From Anaerohalosphaera lusitana (lineage in GTDB: Bacteria > Planctomycetota > Phycisphaerae > Sedimentisphaerales > Anaerohalosphaeraceae), in assembly GCF_002007645.1 (NCBI RefSeq), contig NZ_CP019791.1:3526593-3590592 (forward strand): DNA of 64,000 nt. Reading direction: 5' to 3'. Position numbers and translations under genes: made by a program. The notes beneath the pieces were generated by a model. That model saw only the letters and a list, made by a program, of their open reading frames with translations, searched no databases and was not told the origin of the DNA. Of this stretch, positions 43,042-52,022 are shown piece by piece; the first letter of the stretch is position 1; every line of letters starts with the position of its first letter.

Positions 43042-44664
43042 ATGTGCAAATACCAATACTCGGACCGGGCGATGAAAGCGATTAAAACCCTCCTCCTGAC
43101 CCTGCTCCTCCTCTCAGCAACAACATTCGCCGCCCGCAAGGACTGGAAAAGAACCGACGTCAACCTCCGCGCAGGCACCGGCCGCACCATCAAGGCAATC
43201 CACCACCCCGCCGACAAACAGATCCCGACCCGCGCCCAGCGCCGCAAACAGGACCGCACAACCGACGACACCTACACCGCGACCGACCAGACCTACACCG
43301 CCCCATCCACCGGTACCGCAGTCACCGTAAACGTCGTTGACTCACCCCCCGTCGACGGCTTCGTACCCTGGATCATGGTAACCGCCACCGACAAACGCAA
43401 AGACGAACTCGAACTCGAAGCCACCCCGCGAAACTCCATCGCCGGCACATTCCTCTCCGGCAGCCCCGACACATACGTCGTAGGCCTCTTCGACACCGGT
43501 GCATCCGCCCACGTCTTCGGCTACGACTCCAGCACAACCCTCGGCATCACCGGCACACACCTCACCGACAACTACACCGTCATCAGCGGCGTCACCGGCT
43601 CCGTCGACGCTCTCATCAGCCAGCCCCTCGGCGTCTACATCGCAGGCCTCGACGCCATCGACCCCAACGGCGCAACCTACGACACCTCCAAACTCGTCGG
43701 CGAAACAAACACCTCCATCATGGTAGGCACCGAACCCATCGGCCGCCCCGACCTCCCAACCGCCATCGGTTCACCAATGTCCGTCTTCTTCGAAACCTCC
43801 ATCCGCAACGACATCACCGTCTCCCGCAACTACAACGCACAAACATACACCGGCCCCGACATCCAGCTCCGCAACCACGGCCACCCCGACATCCCGACCT
43901 ACCCAAACACCATCCCCCTCGAACTCCGCCCCCTCGGCGGCATCAACGTCTCATACATCACCACGGGCCTCGGCGACGACCTCCTCAACCCCGACTTCTC
44001 ACCGACCGCACCCTCCATCATCACCGGCAACGCCTCCCAGAGCCTCTTCTTCGTCCACAGCGTCGACCTCACCGAAGGCACATACAACGCTCTCGACCGC
44101 GACCGCTTCATGCTCGACACCGGCGCACAGGTCACCGTCATCGGCTCACGCGTAGCCGCCCGCCTCGGCCTCGACCCCGCCTCACCCGAATTCGAAGTCG
44201 AGATCCAGGGCGTCACCGGCGACATATCAATGGAGCCCGGATTCTACATCGACACCCTCGACATCCCCGCACTCGGCAACTGGTTCCAGGCAACCAACGT
44301 CCCCGTCGTCCTCATCGACATCGCATCACCCGAAGGCGGCACACTCGACGGCATCATCGGCATGAACCTCTTCACAGACTGCAACCTCGTACTCCGTGGC
44401 GGCGGACTCTTCCTACAGGACGACCCCGTACTCGAATACGAATTCATCGACACCCCCGCCCTCACCGGCGACATCGCCCCCGCAGGCGGTGACGGCCAGG
44501 TAAACATCCTCGACCTCCAGACCTTCGCCGCAAGCTGGCTCGCCGTCGAAAACGGAACATACTACAACCCCGCCGCGGACCTCGCACCAACACCCCCCGA
44601 CGGCTACATAGACTACCGCGACTTCTCCGCACTAGCAAACAACTGGCTAACCACCACAAACTAA
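43042..44664 (+). CDS. Secreted two-DTG aspartic-protease-like protein with dockerin-like end
   Basis: A 540-residue exported protein, start supported by AAGGGG 9 bases upstream, signal AIKTLLLTLLLLSATTFAA. It has two retropepsin-type catalytic motifs: FDTGASAHVF (Asp151) and LDTGAQVTVIGSRVAARLGL (Asp359). The second lobe ends with LDGIIGMNLFTDCNLVLRGG, the hydrophobic-hydrophobic-Gly feature of aspartic proteases. This suggests a single-chain bilobal protease like pepsin. The C-terminus is a dockerin-like double motif (GGDGQVNILDLQTFAASWL and DGYIDYRDFSALANNWL). Activity is inferred. A strong bias to C-ending codons sets it slightly apart. Confidence 0.75.
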   Translation: MCKYQYSDRAMKAIKTLLLTLLLLSATTFAARKDWKRTDVNLRAGTGRTIKAIHHPADKQIPTRAQRRKQDRTTDDTYTATDQTYTAPSTGTAVTVNVVDSPPVDGFVPWIMVTATDKRKDELELEATPRNSIAGTFLSGSPDTYVVGLFDTGASAHVFGYDSSTTLGITGTHLTDNYTVISGVTGSVDALISQPLGVYIAGLDAIDPNGATYDTSKLVGETNTSIMVGTEPIGRPDLPTAIGSPMSVFFETSIRNDITVSRNYNAQTYTGPDIQLRNHGHPDIPTYPNTIPLELRPLGGINVSYITTGLGDDLLNPDFSPTAPSIITGNASQSLFFVHSVDLTEGTYNALDRDRFMLDTGAQVTVIGSRVAARLGLDPASPEFEVEIQGVTGDISMEPGFYIDTLDIPALGNWFQATNVPVVLIDIASPEGGTLDGIIGMNLFTDCNLVLRGGGLFLQDDPVLEYEFIDTPALTGDIAPAGGDGQVNILDLQTFAASWLAVENGTYYNPAADLAPTPPDGYIDYRDFSALANNWLTTTN

Positions 44665-44693
44665 CCCAGCACCACACACAACCCCAAAAAACA

Positions 44694-44731
44694 ATGTCAT
44701 TGCGACCAGTGTATCGACGCGGGAATCCCAA
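44694..44731. repeat. GTCATTGCGA-type repeat, diverged copy
   Basis: ATGTCATTGCGACCAGTG and then CGACGCGGGAATCCCA resemble the interspersed GTCATTGCGAGnnnCG...GGCAAT repeats seen at 44878-44952 and 48300-48376. Repeats of this type are widespread in bacterial intergenic DNA. Confidence 0.5.
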
Positions 44732-44745
44732 CCCAACAAAAAGAT

Positions 44746-44776
44746 TGTCACCCCGGCCTCCGAGCCGGGGCCCAGA
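44746..44776. repeat. GC-rich hairpin repeat
   Basis: TGTCACCCCGGCCTCCGAGC, then CGGGGCCCAGAG: CCCCGGC pairs with GCCGGGG across a short loop. It resembles the common CCCCGGC-type intergenic repeats of many genomes. There is no T-tract. Confidence 0.5.
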
Positions 44777-44877
44777 GAACACGGCGGGCGCGCATGCACG
44801 AACCCAACACCAATGAACGCCCAAAACCGCCACCACGTCCATGGCCATAATAAAATAACCGCACGCACCCCAAAAAA

Positions 44878-44952
44878 CATTGTCATTGCGAGGAGCGCAG
44901 CGACGTGGCAACCTCAAACGCACTAAAAACCCGGCTCACCCATAACAAGCAA
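44878..44952. repeat. GTCATTGCGAG repeat, copy 1
   Basis: About 75 bases shared with 48300-48376: TTGTCATTGCGAGGAGCGCA, a GTGGCAA segment, CTCAAACGCAC and AAAACCCGGCTC. TTGC and GCAA at the ends of the core can pair. It lies downstream of the protease-like gene with two other repeats. Confidence 0.7.
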
Positions 44953-44978
44953 AACACCCCTCCACGATATTTACCACC

Positions 44979-46088
44979 CTAACCGGCACACTCAAACTGC
45001 ACACTAAGCGCCTGCACCACACCGCCCCCCGACCCATACGCAAACGGATACAGCAGCTCACCGAACCACCGCCACCTGCCGTCCGCCCCTTTCAGTCGAT
45101 ACGCCCTCTCCGCCGGCACATCCGCCCAATCCACCCCCGACACACTCCCCGCCGCATCAGCGTCATGCGGATGAATAACGCACTCCATCAGCTCCGGGCT
45201 CACATGCGCAAACTGTCCCTTCGCATACCCCAGCAACCCCTCCAGATCCTGCCCGACCCACGCACGCCGACCGCTCACCACATCCACCACCGCCAGCGTA
45301 AACCCAACCTTCCCGCTCAGCGCCTCCAGCATACCCTGGCACGCGCCCAGCGCAACCTCAGCCTCGCCCTCCTGCCCGCAAACCTCCGCAAGCTCCGCCC
45401 GCAGCCGCTCACACTCCGCCCCGCGTTCCTCCGCTGCCCTCTCCAGCTCCGCGATCCGCCCCCTGCTATCTTCGTCCGCCCTCTCCAGCTCCATAACCTC
45501 CCCCGCCAGCTCCGCAACCCTGCCGCGAAGCTCCTCGATCTCCCCGTCCTTCTCACGCTCTGCCTCACCCGCCTTCTCGATCTCCCGCTCCCACGCACCA
45601 AGCCGACCCCGCAGCCCGTCATTCTCCGCCGCAAGCCGAGCATTCGCCTCCTCGGCCCGCTTCAGCTTCGCCTCCAGCTCCTCCACCCGCTCTCCCAGCC
45701 CATCCGCCTTCTGCCGACCGATAAACAACGCCGATTCCTTCTCCTTCGTCAACCGCCCGATCTGCTCATCCTTCCCCGCCATCTGCTCCTCGATCGACCG
45801 CCGATCCAGCTCCGCCCGGCAGACCTTCTCCTCCAGCCGCTTCACCTCCCCCGCATGCGCAACCCGATCCTCATCCGCCTTACGCCGAACCGCCGCAAGC
45901 TCACCCCGCAGCCCCTCCACCTCGCGAGTCTTCGCCTCCAGCTTCTCCTGCTGAGCCTCCACCCATGCAGCCCGCGCCCGCATCCGCGCACGCATAAGCT
46001 CCTCACGCTTCGCAGGATCCAGAAACACCTCCACACCCCCGGCCCGCTTCTCACTCCCAGCCAATACCCGCGACCGTTCACCCGACAT
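44979..46088 (-). CDS. Coiled-coil protein with C-terminal PAS domain
   Basis: A 369-residue cytoplasmic protein. The ATG at 46088 follows AGGGA by 8 bases; the frame is open to a TTG at 46106. Residues about 20-245 are an almost uninterrupted heptad coiled coil (KREELMRARMRARAAWVEAQ and onward). The last 110 residues form a PAS-like sensor fold (VGQDLEGLLGYAKGQF, VIHPHDADAAGSV, YRLKGADGRWRWFGELLYPF). No output domain is present, so it may act as a dimeric sensor scaffold or recruit a partner. The neighbours give no clue. Its coding is GC-rich. Confidence 0.72.
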   Translation of the reverse strand: MSGERSRVLAGSEKRAGGVEVFLDPAKREELMRARMRARAAWVEAQQEKLEAKTREVEGLRGELAAVRRKADEDRVAHAGEVKRLEEKVCRAELDRRSIEEQMAGKDEQIGRLTKEKESALFIGRQKADGLGERVEELEAKLKRAEEANARLAAENDGLRGRLGAWEREIEKAGEAEREKDGEIEELRGRVAELAGEVMELERADEDSRGRIAELERAAEERGAECERLRAELAEVCGQEGEAEVALGACQGMLEALSGKVGFTLAVVDVVSGRRAWVGQDLEGLLGYAKGQFAHVSPELMECVIHPHDADAAGSVSGVDWADVPAERAYRLKGADGRWRWFGELLYPFAYGSGGGVVQALSVQFECAG

Positions 46089-46404
46089 ATAAGACGTCCC
46101 TGTCAAAACCAGAAATTAAAGCTAAAACGAATACAACGACGAAACACGCGACCAAACCCCAAAAACCGGCCCAGCCAACCAAAAAACCAAAGCAGCACCG
46201 CCAAACGGGCAAAAAAACAAAAAAACCCGCAAAACAACACCACCACACCCCCTATTATCGGCCACAACCCCAATCAAACTTGAAAGTGGGACAACATACA
46301 CTAAATCAAGTTAAACTGTCAATATTTTGCATTTATCATGCTAAGAATCAAGCAGGGAATAGGCAGGCCGAGGAAGAGATAAAACAGGCTGTAGTGAACA
46401 GGAA
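46089..46404. other. Intergenic region, nothing recognised
   Basis: A/C-rich on the plus strand (long AAAACC-like runs) upstream of the coiled-coil gene, then AT-richer sequence after the beta-helix gene's stop. No gene or terminator was identified. Confidence 0.35.
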
Positions 46405-47838
46405 CTACTGCCAGCATGCTGAGGCCGGTTCCAAATTACACTTCATCCAGTCCGCTGCAAGTACGGCAAGGTCCGTAAAATCAACTTGGCAGTCGTCGTT
46501 CAGGTCGCCAGCCAGAAATTCGGTACACCACGGGTCAACTCCGAACGGTGATTTACTTGCAAGTTCAGTGCCGCCGTAAGCGCCTTGGTTTATTCTGTCG
46601 CCATTTGGTTCCGGTTCTGAATAGAAACCGCCGGAAGGGTCGCCAGCATCAACACAGGAACTTGTGACTGAATCATTTACCCAGCCGTTTTCAGTCCATC
46701 GACCTGCTTCAGACTGTAAATGGTAATCGCCTTCAAGCCATGAATTTTCATCCCAATAGCCTGCCACCGCAAAAAGTGGGTCATGGTGGGTATCTGTAGC
46801 CCCCGGCTTCAAACCATTGTAGTTACCCAAGCCATTGGCCCAAATATTATTGAATTTCAAAGTCGTAGGACATCGCTCTGGATAACGATTACTAATACCG
46901 TAACTACCATTATTTGTAATTATGCAGTTTGCAATCGTCGCAGGCCCGTAATCGTTTGAGGTCGTCATGCTTATACCATGATACTGATTGCCGACAATTG
47001 TGCAGTTTTTTATCTGCCCACTAAATTCATAAAAACCATTGCCTTCGTTACCAGTTACCAGACAATTCACAACTTCAGCGGTTCGGCAGTAGTTAAGCCC
47101 TTGGTCGCGGTTTTGTGTAATTTCACAGTTTCGAATTTGTCCGTTACAGTCACTAAGACCGTAAAGAGCATTCTGATTGACTGAACAATTATTTATCTCT
47201 CCATCACAGTCTATTAAACCTCTAGACCCATTGAAACTTATATCGCAATCGCGTATTAAGCCATGGCAATCACTTATTCCACCTGAACTATTTTCTACAA
47301 TTGAGCAATTTTCTATTGTACCTTGGCACCAGGAAATTCCGTACCCAGCGTTTTCTCTTACTTCACAGTTCTCAATAGTAGGAGAGGCAGACGAACCTTG
47401 AATGCCTGCGGCCTCATTATTTTTTGCATAGCGTATTACACATTTTCTTATCAGCGGGTCAGAATAATAACAGTAAATGCCTCTTTCACCATTCTCAATA
47501 GTTATTCCCTGTAAAATACTGTCCCTATCTTCACCACTGTCGAAGGTAACAGTATTAACGCCCGCAGTCCCGCCGTTAATCACCGTTCCATAGACAGTAC
47601 CCATATCATCGGGGTTGGTGCCGGTAACTGTAATGGCACGGCCATAAAAATTAATCTGCTCATAATATGTTTCCGGCATCACCTCAACTACGTCGCCATC
47701 GCTAGCATTGTTGATAGCATCTTGTATGCTGGTGTAGTCGCCTCTTCCTGTCTTATCAACCACAAGAGTTGTTGCATGTGTTGACGTGGTTAGCAAAAAC
47801 AATGAAGTTACAACTGAAAGAAATGTGTGTTTACTCAT
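46405..47838 (-). CDS. Secreted right-handed beta-helix protein with dockerin-like end
   Basis: A 477-residue exported protein. The ATG at 47838 follows GGAGAGGACGAGACC and opens the signal peptide (FLSVVTSLFLLTTSTHA). It has pectate-lyase-like parallel beta-helix repeats of about 22 residues (ENCEVRENAGYGISWC, IENCSIVENSSGGISDC, IRDCDISFNGSRGLIDC), each ending in Cys and resembling a cysteine ladder. It begins with the QDAINNASDGDVVEVMP motif common in this family. The C-terminus is AGDLNDDCQVDFTDLAVLAA, then DWM, the local dockerin-like motif. It may bind or cleave polysaccharides; no catalytic residues can be assigned. Confidence 0.8.
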   Translation of the reverse strand: MSKHTFLSVVTSLFLLTTSTHATTLVVDKTGRGDYTSIQDAINNASDGDVVEVMPETYYEQINFYGRAITVTGTNPDDMGTVYGTVINGGTAGVNTVTFDSGEDRDSILQGITIENGERGIYCYYSDPLIRKCVIRYAKNNEAAGIQGSSASPTIENCEVRENAGYGISWCQGTIENCSIVENSSGGISDCHGLIRDCDISFNGSRGLIDCDGEINNCSVNQNALYGLSDCNGQIRNCEITQNRDQGLNYCRTAEVVNCLVTGNEGNGFYEFSGQIKNCTIVGNQYHGISMTTSNDYGPATIANCIITNNGSYGISNRYPERCPTTLKFNNIWANGLGNYNGLKPGATDTHHDPLFAVAGYWDENSWLEGDYHLQSEAGRWTENGWVNDSVTSSCVDAGDPSGGFYSEPEPNGDRINQGAYGGTELASKSPFGVDPWCTEFLAGDLNDDCQVDFTDLAVLAADWMKCNLEPASACWQ

Positions 47839-48193
47839 GGTCTCGTCCTCTCCGAAAAATATGACTTGAATTATTTGTAGGGGTAATTTTATCACTAAGC
47901 ACGTATAAATGCAATATTTTACTTTATGCAATTCCACAATACCGCCAAAATAACTATTCATTCTGTACGGCAGGGTTTAACTAGAAAGGCGTCAGCCACC
48001 TTTTTAGTGCATATAAATGATGTATTAACAACAACTTAGGCCTCCGATGCGTGTTTCGCCACGCTCAGCAGCACCATGGTTGAAATCCACCCCCACACCC
48101 CAAACTGTCAAGCCCAAACAAAAAGATCATCACAAAACTTCAGCCAACCAAACCAACGAATCAACACCCCCGACCATCTACCGCACCCACCAG
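47839..48193. other. Intergenic region upstream of the beta-helix gene
   Basis: AT-rich next to the gene start, then C/A-rich. No gene was seen. Repeat copies follow at 48194-48265 and 48300-48376. Confidence 0.35.
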
Positions 48194-48265
48194 CCGCATA
48201 ATTTCATAGTCCGCTGAGAATGGACCCAACGGAAAGTTCGGAGGCGCGGCTGTGAAATTCTGCGG
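48194..48265 (+). repeat. Palindromic dispersed repeat, copy B
   Basis: Same family as 19655-19732 and 52023-52097. It starts CCGCATAATTTCATAGTCCG and ends CTGTGAAATTCTGCGG. Similarity to copy C extends outward on both sides (CCACCAG on the left, GGCCCAAC on the right). Confidence 0.8.
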
Positions 48266-48299
48266 TGGCCCAACACGAATTTGGACACACGCCACTAGA

Positions 48300-48376
48300 A
48301 ATGTTGTCATTGCGAGCGGCGCAGCCGCGTGGCAATCTCAAACGCACAAAAACCCGGCTCGAACATAACAGGCAAA
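48300..48376. repeat. GTCATTGCGAG repeat, copy 2
   Basis: Matches 44878-44952: TTGTCATTGCGAGCGGCGCA, GTGGCAATCTCAAACGCAC and AAAACCCGGCTC. Differences in the central bases are compensatory in part (GAGCG/CGAC changed to CGGCG/CCGC), which hints at a conserved hairpin. Confidence 0.7.
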
Positions 48377-48552
48377 AACATCTTGTTTTTCCTCTGCCTC
48401 AGTCGGGAACCCAGCACAAAACAAAGTCGCAAAGCGACCTCCTTATTCTCATACCCCCCCCTCTTCTAAAAATCTCTTCGTGCTCCTTCGTGTCCTCAGT
48501 GGTGCAATATACCGAGCAATCCGCCCCTTACACGACATCGAACACCCAGAAA

Positions 48553-48648
48553 TTTCCACCCCACTTTCACCCCAACTTTTCCAACTTTTACCCCATTTCT
48601 TCCTGCTTTTCCCTACTTTTGCCCAACTTTTCACCTGCACTTTTTCCA
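48553..48648. repeat. Phased T-tract, pyrimidine-rich tandem array
   Basis: About 95 bases, almost all C and T on the plus strand, built of about seven degenerate 10-11-base units like CCCAACTTTT. T-tracts are centred near 48566, 48578, 48587, 48597, 48608, 48618, 48629 and 48643, close to one helical turn apart. There is no credible protein on either strand. Confidence 0.6.
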
Positions 48649-48815
48649 GGGCAAAAACACACCCCATTTTCACACCCAAAACACCAATAACAAACCCCGC
48701 CGACCCTCTAAGTTTACATATCCCCGCCCCGAAAACCCTCGCAAAATGACAGAATCCACCCCTCCAAACCGCCCAAACCCCCGTTTCACGCCCAAAACCC
48801 ACTCTCCCCGCGACA

Positions 48816-49622
48816 CTAATCCAGATCGATCAAAGAATTGTCCAAAGGCTCAAACCACCCCAGATCGTACCGACCCGGCCGACACCCGTCATAATTCTCC
48901 CCATCATACCCGGACGACTTGCGAACGTCCACATGCCCGTCCACCCACGCCGCACAAACCCGCCCGCCATGCCGAAAATGCATCGACGGATCCGGCACCC
49001 ACGTAGGCGTCGCCTCGCCGTAAATCACGAACATATAAGGCTCTATGAACGCATACCGCATCAAACCCTCCCCATTTTCCTCCCTGCTCACCATCGCCGT
49101 ATCCGTAAATATCAGCGTCTGCCCCGGCCGTTTCACCCGCCCCAACTGCGTGCTGTTGCTCGAATCCGGATTTCCATACCCCGATTTCCATATCCGCGAT
49201 CCCAGGTACACAAAATTATACCCGTACCCCCCGTTCGCACCCTCATATTTTTCGTGTACCGGCTCCACCTCCATATACCTAACCTTCTGCGGGCACTCAA
49301 GTTGCGCGCTTTCCAGGTACGGTGTCAGCAACCCCTTCTCCGGGTCGAATTCGTCATATTTCGACTCCCGCGAACCATACCACCGCTGCAGATTTTCAGT
49401 CGTAATATTCAGACCACCGGGTACGGAATACCCGTCATTATCCTCCGCATACCCCTTATTCGCGATCACAAGCTGCCTCAGATTGCTCCTGCAAACCGCC
49501 ATCCGCGCACTGTTCTTGCACATCCCCAAAACCGGAAACATCATCGCCGTCAGCGCCCCGATTATCGAGATAACCACCAGCAGCTCAATGAGCGTAAAGC
49601 CTTTATATAACTTAACTTGCAT
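48816..49622 (-). CDS. Prepilin-like protein (H-X9-DG family)
   Basis: A protein of about 268 residues, start ATG at 49622 (GGGCGG upstream; the frame opens at a TTG at 49631). Prepilin signal KGFTLIELLVVISIIGALTA with Glu at +5, then CRSNLRQLVIANKGYAEDND and near the end HFRHGGRVCAAWVDGHV, the H-X9-DG motif. It starts about 20 bases after the stop of the membrane-linked sigma factor gene, so the two are probably co-transcribed, which suggests dedicated control of a surface pilin. Confidence 0.85.
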   Translation of the reverse strand: MQVKLYKGFTLIELLVVISIIGALTAMMFPVLGMCKNSARMAVCRSNLRQLVIANKGYAEDNDGYSVPGGLNITTENLQRWYGSRESKYDEFDPEKGLLTPYLESAQLECPQKVRYMEVEPVHEKYEGANGGYGYNFVYLGSRIWKSGYGNPDSSNSTQLGRVKRPGQTLIFTDTAMVSREENGEGLMRYAFIEPYMFVIYGEATPTWVPDPSMHFRHGGRVCAAWVDGHVDVRKSSGYDGENYDGCRPGRYDLGWFEPLDNSLIDLD

Positions 49623-49642
49623 CACACACAACCGCCCTGCTA

Positions 49643-51601
49643 TTAATCGTCCAGACTCCCCTTAGCCATGTCAAACAGCCACAATATCCCCCTCGGCTCG
49701 CGCTTCGAAAACCACGTTTTATCCACCACCGGCATCTCCACTTCCTCCGTGATCTCGCCCGGCACAGTCGGGTAATCAAACTCCAGCACCCCTACCTCAG
49801 TGCCCGCCTCACCCTCGAATTCTATCCTGCTTATCTCGTTGGCGTCTATATCGATAGTGAAACTTACCGCTAAGTCGTTATATTCCGGACAGTTATGCAA
49901 TTTCACGATCCGCTTGAGATGCCGGTATCCATCATACTCATAGTTCTCAACACTGAACGGAATCCACAGTTTCGCCGCCTCCCGCCTCACCAGATCGATC
50001 GTGTGCAAACCATACCAAGGCCGGATCAAACCCTTGAAAAAGCTCCCTGCCGGATATGACGTGATCACCTCGTTATCCGTATTTACCACGTATGCACCTT
50101 CCGGCGAGTCCAGAACGCGGTAACTGTCGCCCACAGCAAGGTTTAGCATCGGCGGATGCTCTCCCCGCGTACCGAAAACGAACGGTATCCGGCACCGCCC
50201 GTACACCTCCTGGCCGTTTATTTTCCCCGAAATTTCATACACCGTCCACCCCTGCTGATGGATCGCATCCCGCTCATCCACAACTTTCGCATCCCTGTGC
50301 CATTTATACTTAAAATCGCCGAATTCAGTCTCATCAAAGCTGTTCGTTTCAATACCGGACACGAAATCAGGTGCATTTATGAACCTGTGATCGATTATTT
50401 CCTTCAAAAGTCCGGTCTTAGCATCGCGGATGTACTCAACGCCCTTTTCCTCACCCTCCATGCTCTCCAGAAATGCACAGAAATCCTCACTATCGCTCGG
50501 AAAACGTGCAGTATTGCGCTTTGCGAGCGGATTATTCATAACATAAATTGTATTCTGGCCCGAATGATAATACCGCTGTCCGTCTTCGTCCAGCAGCCAA
50601 CTGCACAGCTTGTTCTCCACCTGGGGATCCCACCGCTGCATCATCTTGAACATCGGCCCTTCGATACCTTCCGGGAAGTAAAACCACTGTTCGTATGCGC
50701 CTTTGCTCAGGCTTCGACCGACTCGCAGGTTGGCTGTGGGAATGTAAGCCTCTTTCCAGGCATGCTTTATGAAATGGAAGCTCTTGATCTGCGTATCCGG
50801 TGCGCTGCCGTAACCTGAGACTGCGGCGCCATTTACAAAAAACGCACCGCCGACAACCGCGACCGAGGCGATCATCATCAGTATGCATGCGCCGACCTTG
50901 CTCATGCTCCATCCGACGGTTGTACCCAGCGCGCCGACCTTCAGCGATTCGGCTGAAACCCTAGTCGCCGCCTGCGTAGGCGAGGTAATCTGGCCGAACA
51001 GACCCAGCAGTGCCAGGAACATCGGCACGGTGGTTACGCCCTTACGGTGCAGTCTGCGTTTCAGTGAGCATTTGGCGCGGTAGAACTGCACTCGTGCTGC
51101 TGTTTCGGAGCAATTCATTATCGACGCTATTTGCTCGTAGGAGAGGTTTTCGTAGCAGCGCAGGGTCAGTACGCTGCGCTGTTTGACGTCCAGATCCGCG
51201 ATGGAATCCACCAGCGTTTCGGCGATCTCCTTGCTTATAAGCGTCTTGAGCGCTTCGATCCGCTTGTTCTCTAAAGCGTTTGTCAGATTGTTCTGATCGA
51301 TCGACATTGACGAGTGTTTCTTGTTCGACCTGTAATGGTTCATGGCCTTGCCCCAGGCGGTCTTGTAGAGCCAGGCCTTTATACTGTTCGCGTCGCGCAG
51401 ATCATTCAGGGATCTGCAAAGCTGCATCATGGTTTCCTGCAGTATGTCCTCGGTCAGGTCCTTGTCGAGCGTCAGCCTGTAGATGTAGCTGCTGAGCTCG
51501 TTCTGGTACTTTTCGCAGAGCGTACCTAGACTGTCCTGGCAGCCGTCTTGAGCCCTGGATACCAGTTCTGCAATTTCCTGCTTTTTTTCCGGTGCAGCCA
51601 T
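49643..51601 (-). CDS. ECF-like sigma factor fused to a membrane and extracytoplasmic domain
   Basis: A 652-residue fusion. Region 2 lies at about 30-95 (LTEDILQETMMQLCRSLNDL, AWLYKTAWGKAMNHYRSNK) and region 4 at about 135-185 (DVKQRSVLTLRCYENLSYEQ, IASIMNCSETAARVQFYRAK). Two hydrophobic segments follow: 191-205 (VPMFLALLGLFGQ) and 235-256 (VGACILMMIASVAVVGGAFF). The remaining 390 residues are a beta-rich domain of no recognised family (DGQRYYHSGQNTIYVM, YEISGKINGQEVYGRC). If only the second segment spans the membrane, the large domain is outside and could sense the envelope directly. With two spans it would be inside. Confidence 0.82.
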   Translation of the reverse strand: MAAPEKKQEIAELVSRAQDGCQDSLGTLCEKYQNELSSYIYRLTLDKDLTEDILQETMMQLCRSLNDLRDANSIKAWLYKTAWGKAMNHYRSNKKHSSMSIDQNNLTNALENKRIEALKTLISKEIAETLVDSIADLDVKQRSVLTLRCYENLSYEQIASIMNCSETAARVQFYRAKCSLKRRLHRKGVTTVPMFLALLGLFGQITSPTQAATRVSAESLKVGALGTTVGWSMSKVGACILMMIASVAVVGGAFFVNGAAVSGYGSAPDTQIKSFHFIKHAWKEAYIPTANLRVGRSLSKGAYEQWFYFPEGIEGPMFKMMQRWDPQVENKLCSWLLDEDGQRYYHSGQNTIYVMNNPLAKRNTARFPSDSEDFCAFLESMEGEEKGVEYIRDAKTGLLKEIIDHRFINAPDFVSGIETNSFDETEFGDFKYKWHRDAKVVDERDAIHQQGWTVYEISGKINGQEVYGRCRIPFVFGTRGEHPPMLNLAVGDSYRVLDSPEGAYVVNTDNEVITSYPAGSFFKGLIRPWYGLHTIDLVRREAAKLWIPFSVENYEYDGYRHLKRIVKLHNCPEYNDLAVSFTIDIDANEISRIEFEGEAGTEVGVLEFDYPTVPGEITEEVEMPVVDKTWFSKREPRGILWLFDMAKGSLDD

Positions 51602-52022
51602 AGTAATAGACCTTTTCGTGGGGATTCGTTACGGTTTTTCTTCACTCGCAGCATAATTTTTGCTGTTTTGGCAGCGTAATCATAGCAGTTATCGAATATT
51701 TCGCCTGCCGGGTCGTGTCAACACCACCTGGACACACAGAACGGGCATTCTGTACCCTTCTTGTTTGCTGATCTAAAGGATATTAACTGCATTAAAGGGT
51801 AATTGCAAAGATTTTTGGGGGAATGGGGACATTTTTGTTGCAAGTATTACGTAGTGCTGCGGGGGTCTATCTTGTGTGACATGAAGGTATGTACTGGAGC
51901 TTAGAGGGCTGTTATATAGTGCAATGAATAAAGGTACCACAACTTGCGGGAGTAAATCGCTATTCTATCGCTGTGTAAGCTGCTGGTTCATTACAGCATA
52001 AAGTGGAGCATCCGTTGAGCCG
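51602..52022. other. Intergenic region upstream of the sigma fusion gene
   Basis: No coding sequence recognised. It should contain the promoter of the sigma fusion gene. AT content is higher than in the gene. Confidence 0.35.

Noticed and set aside
48541-48660. CRISPR array
   Set aside because: Units are about 10 bases, degenerate and without unique spacers; no cas gene is in the window.
48449-48802. 117-residue minus-strand protein with Lys/Trp/Ser repeats
   Set aside because: It is a reading of the pyrimidine-rich tandem array; no start support and no recognisable domain.
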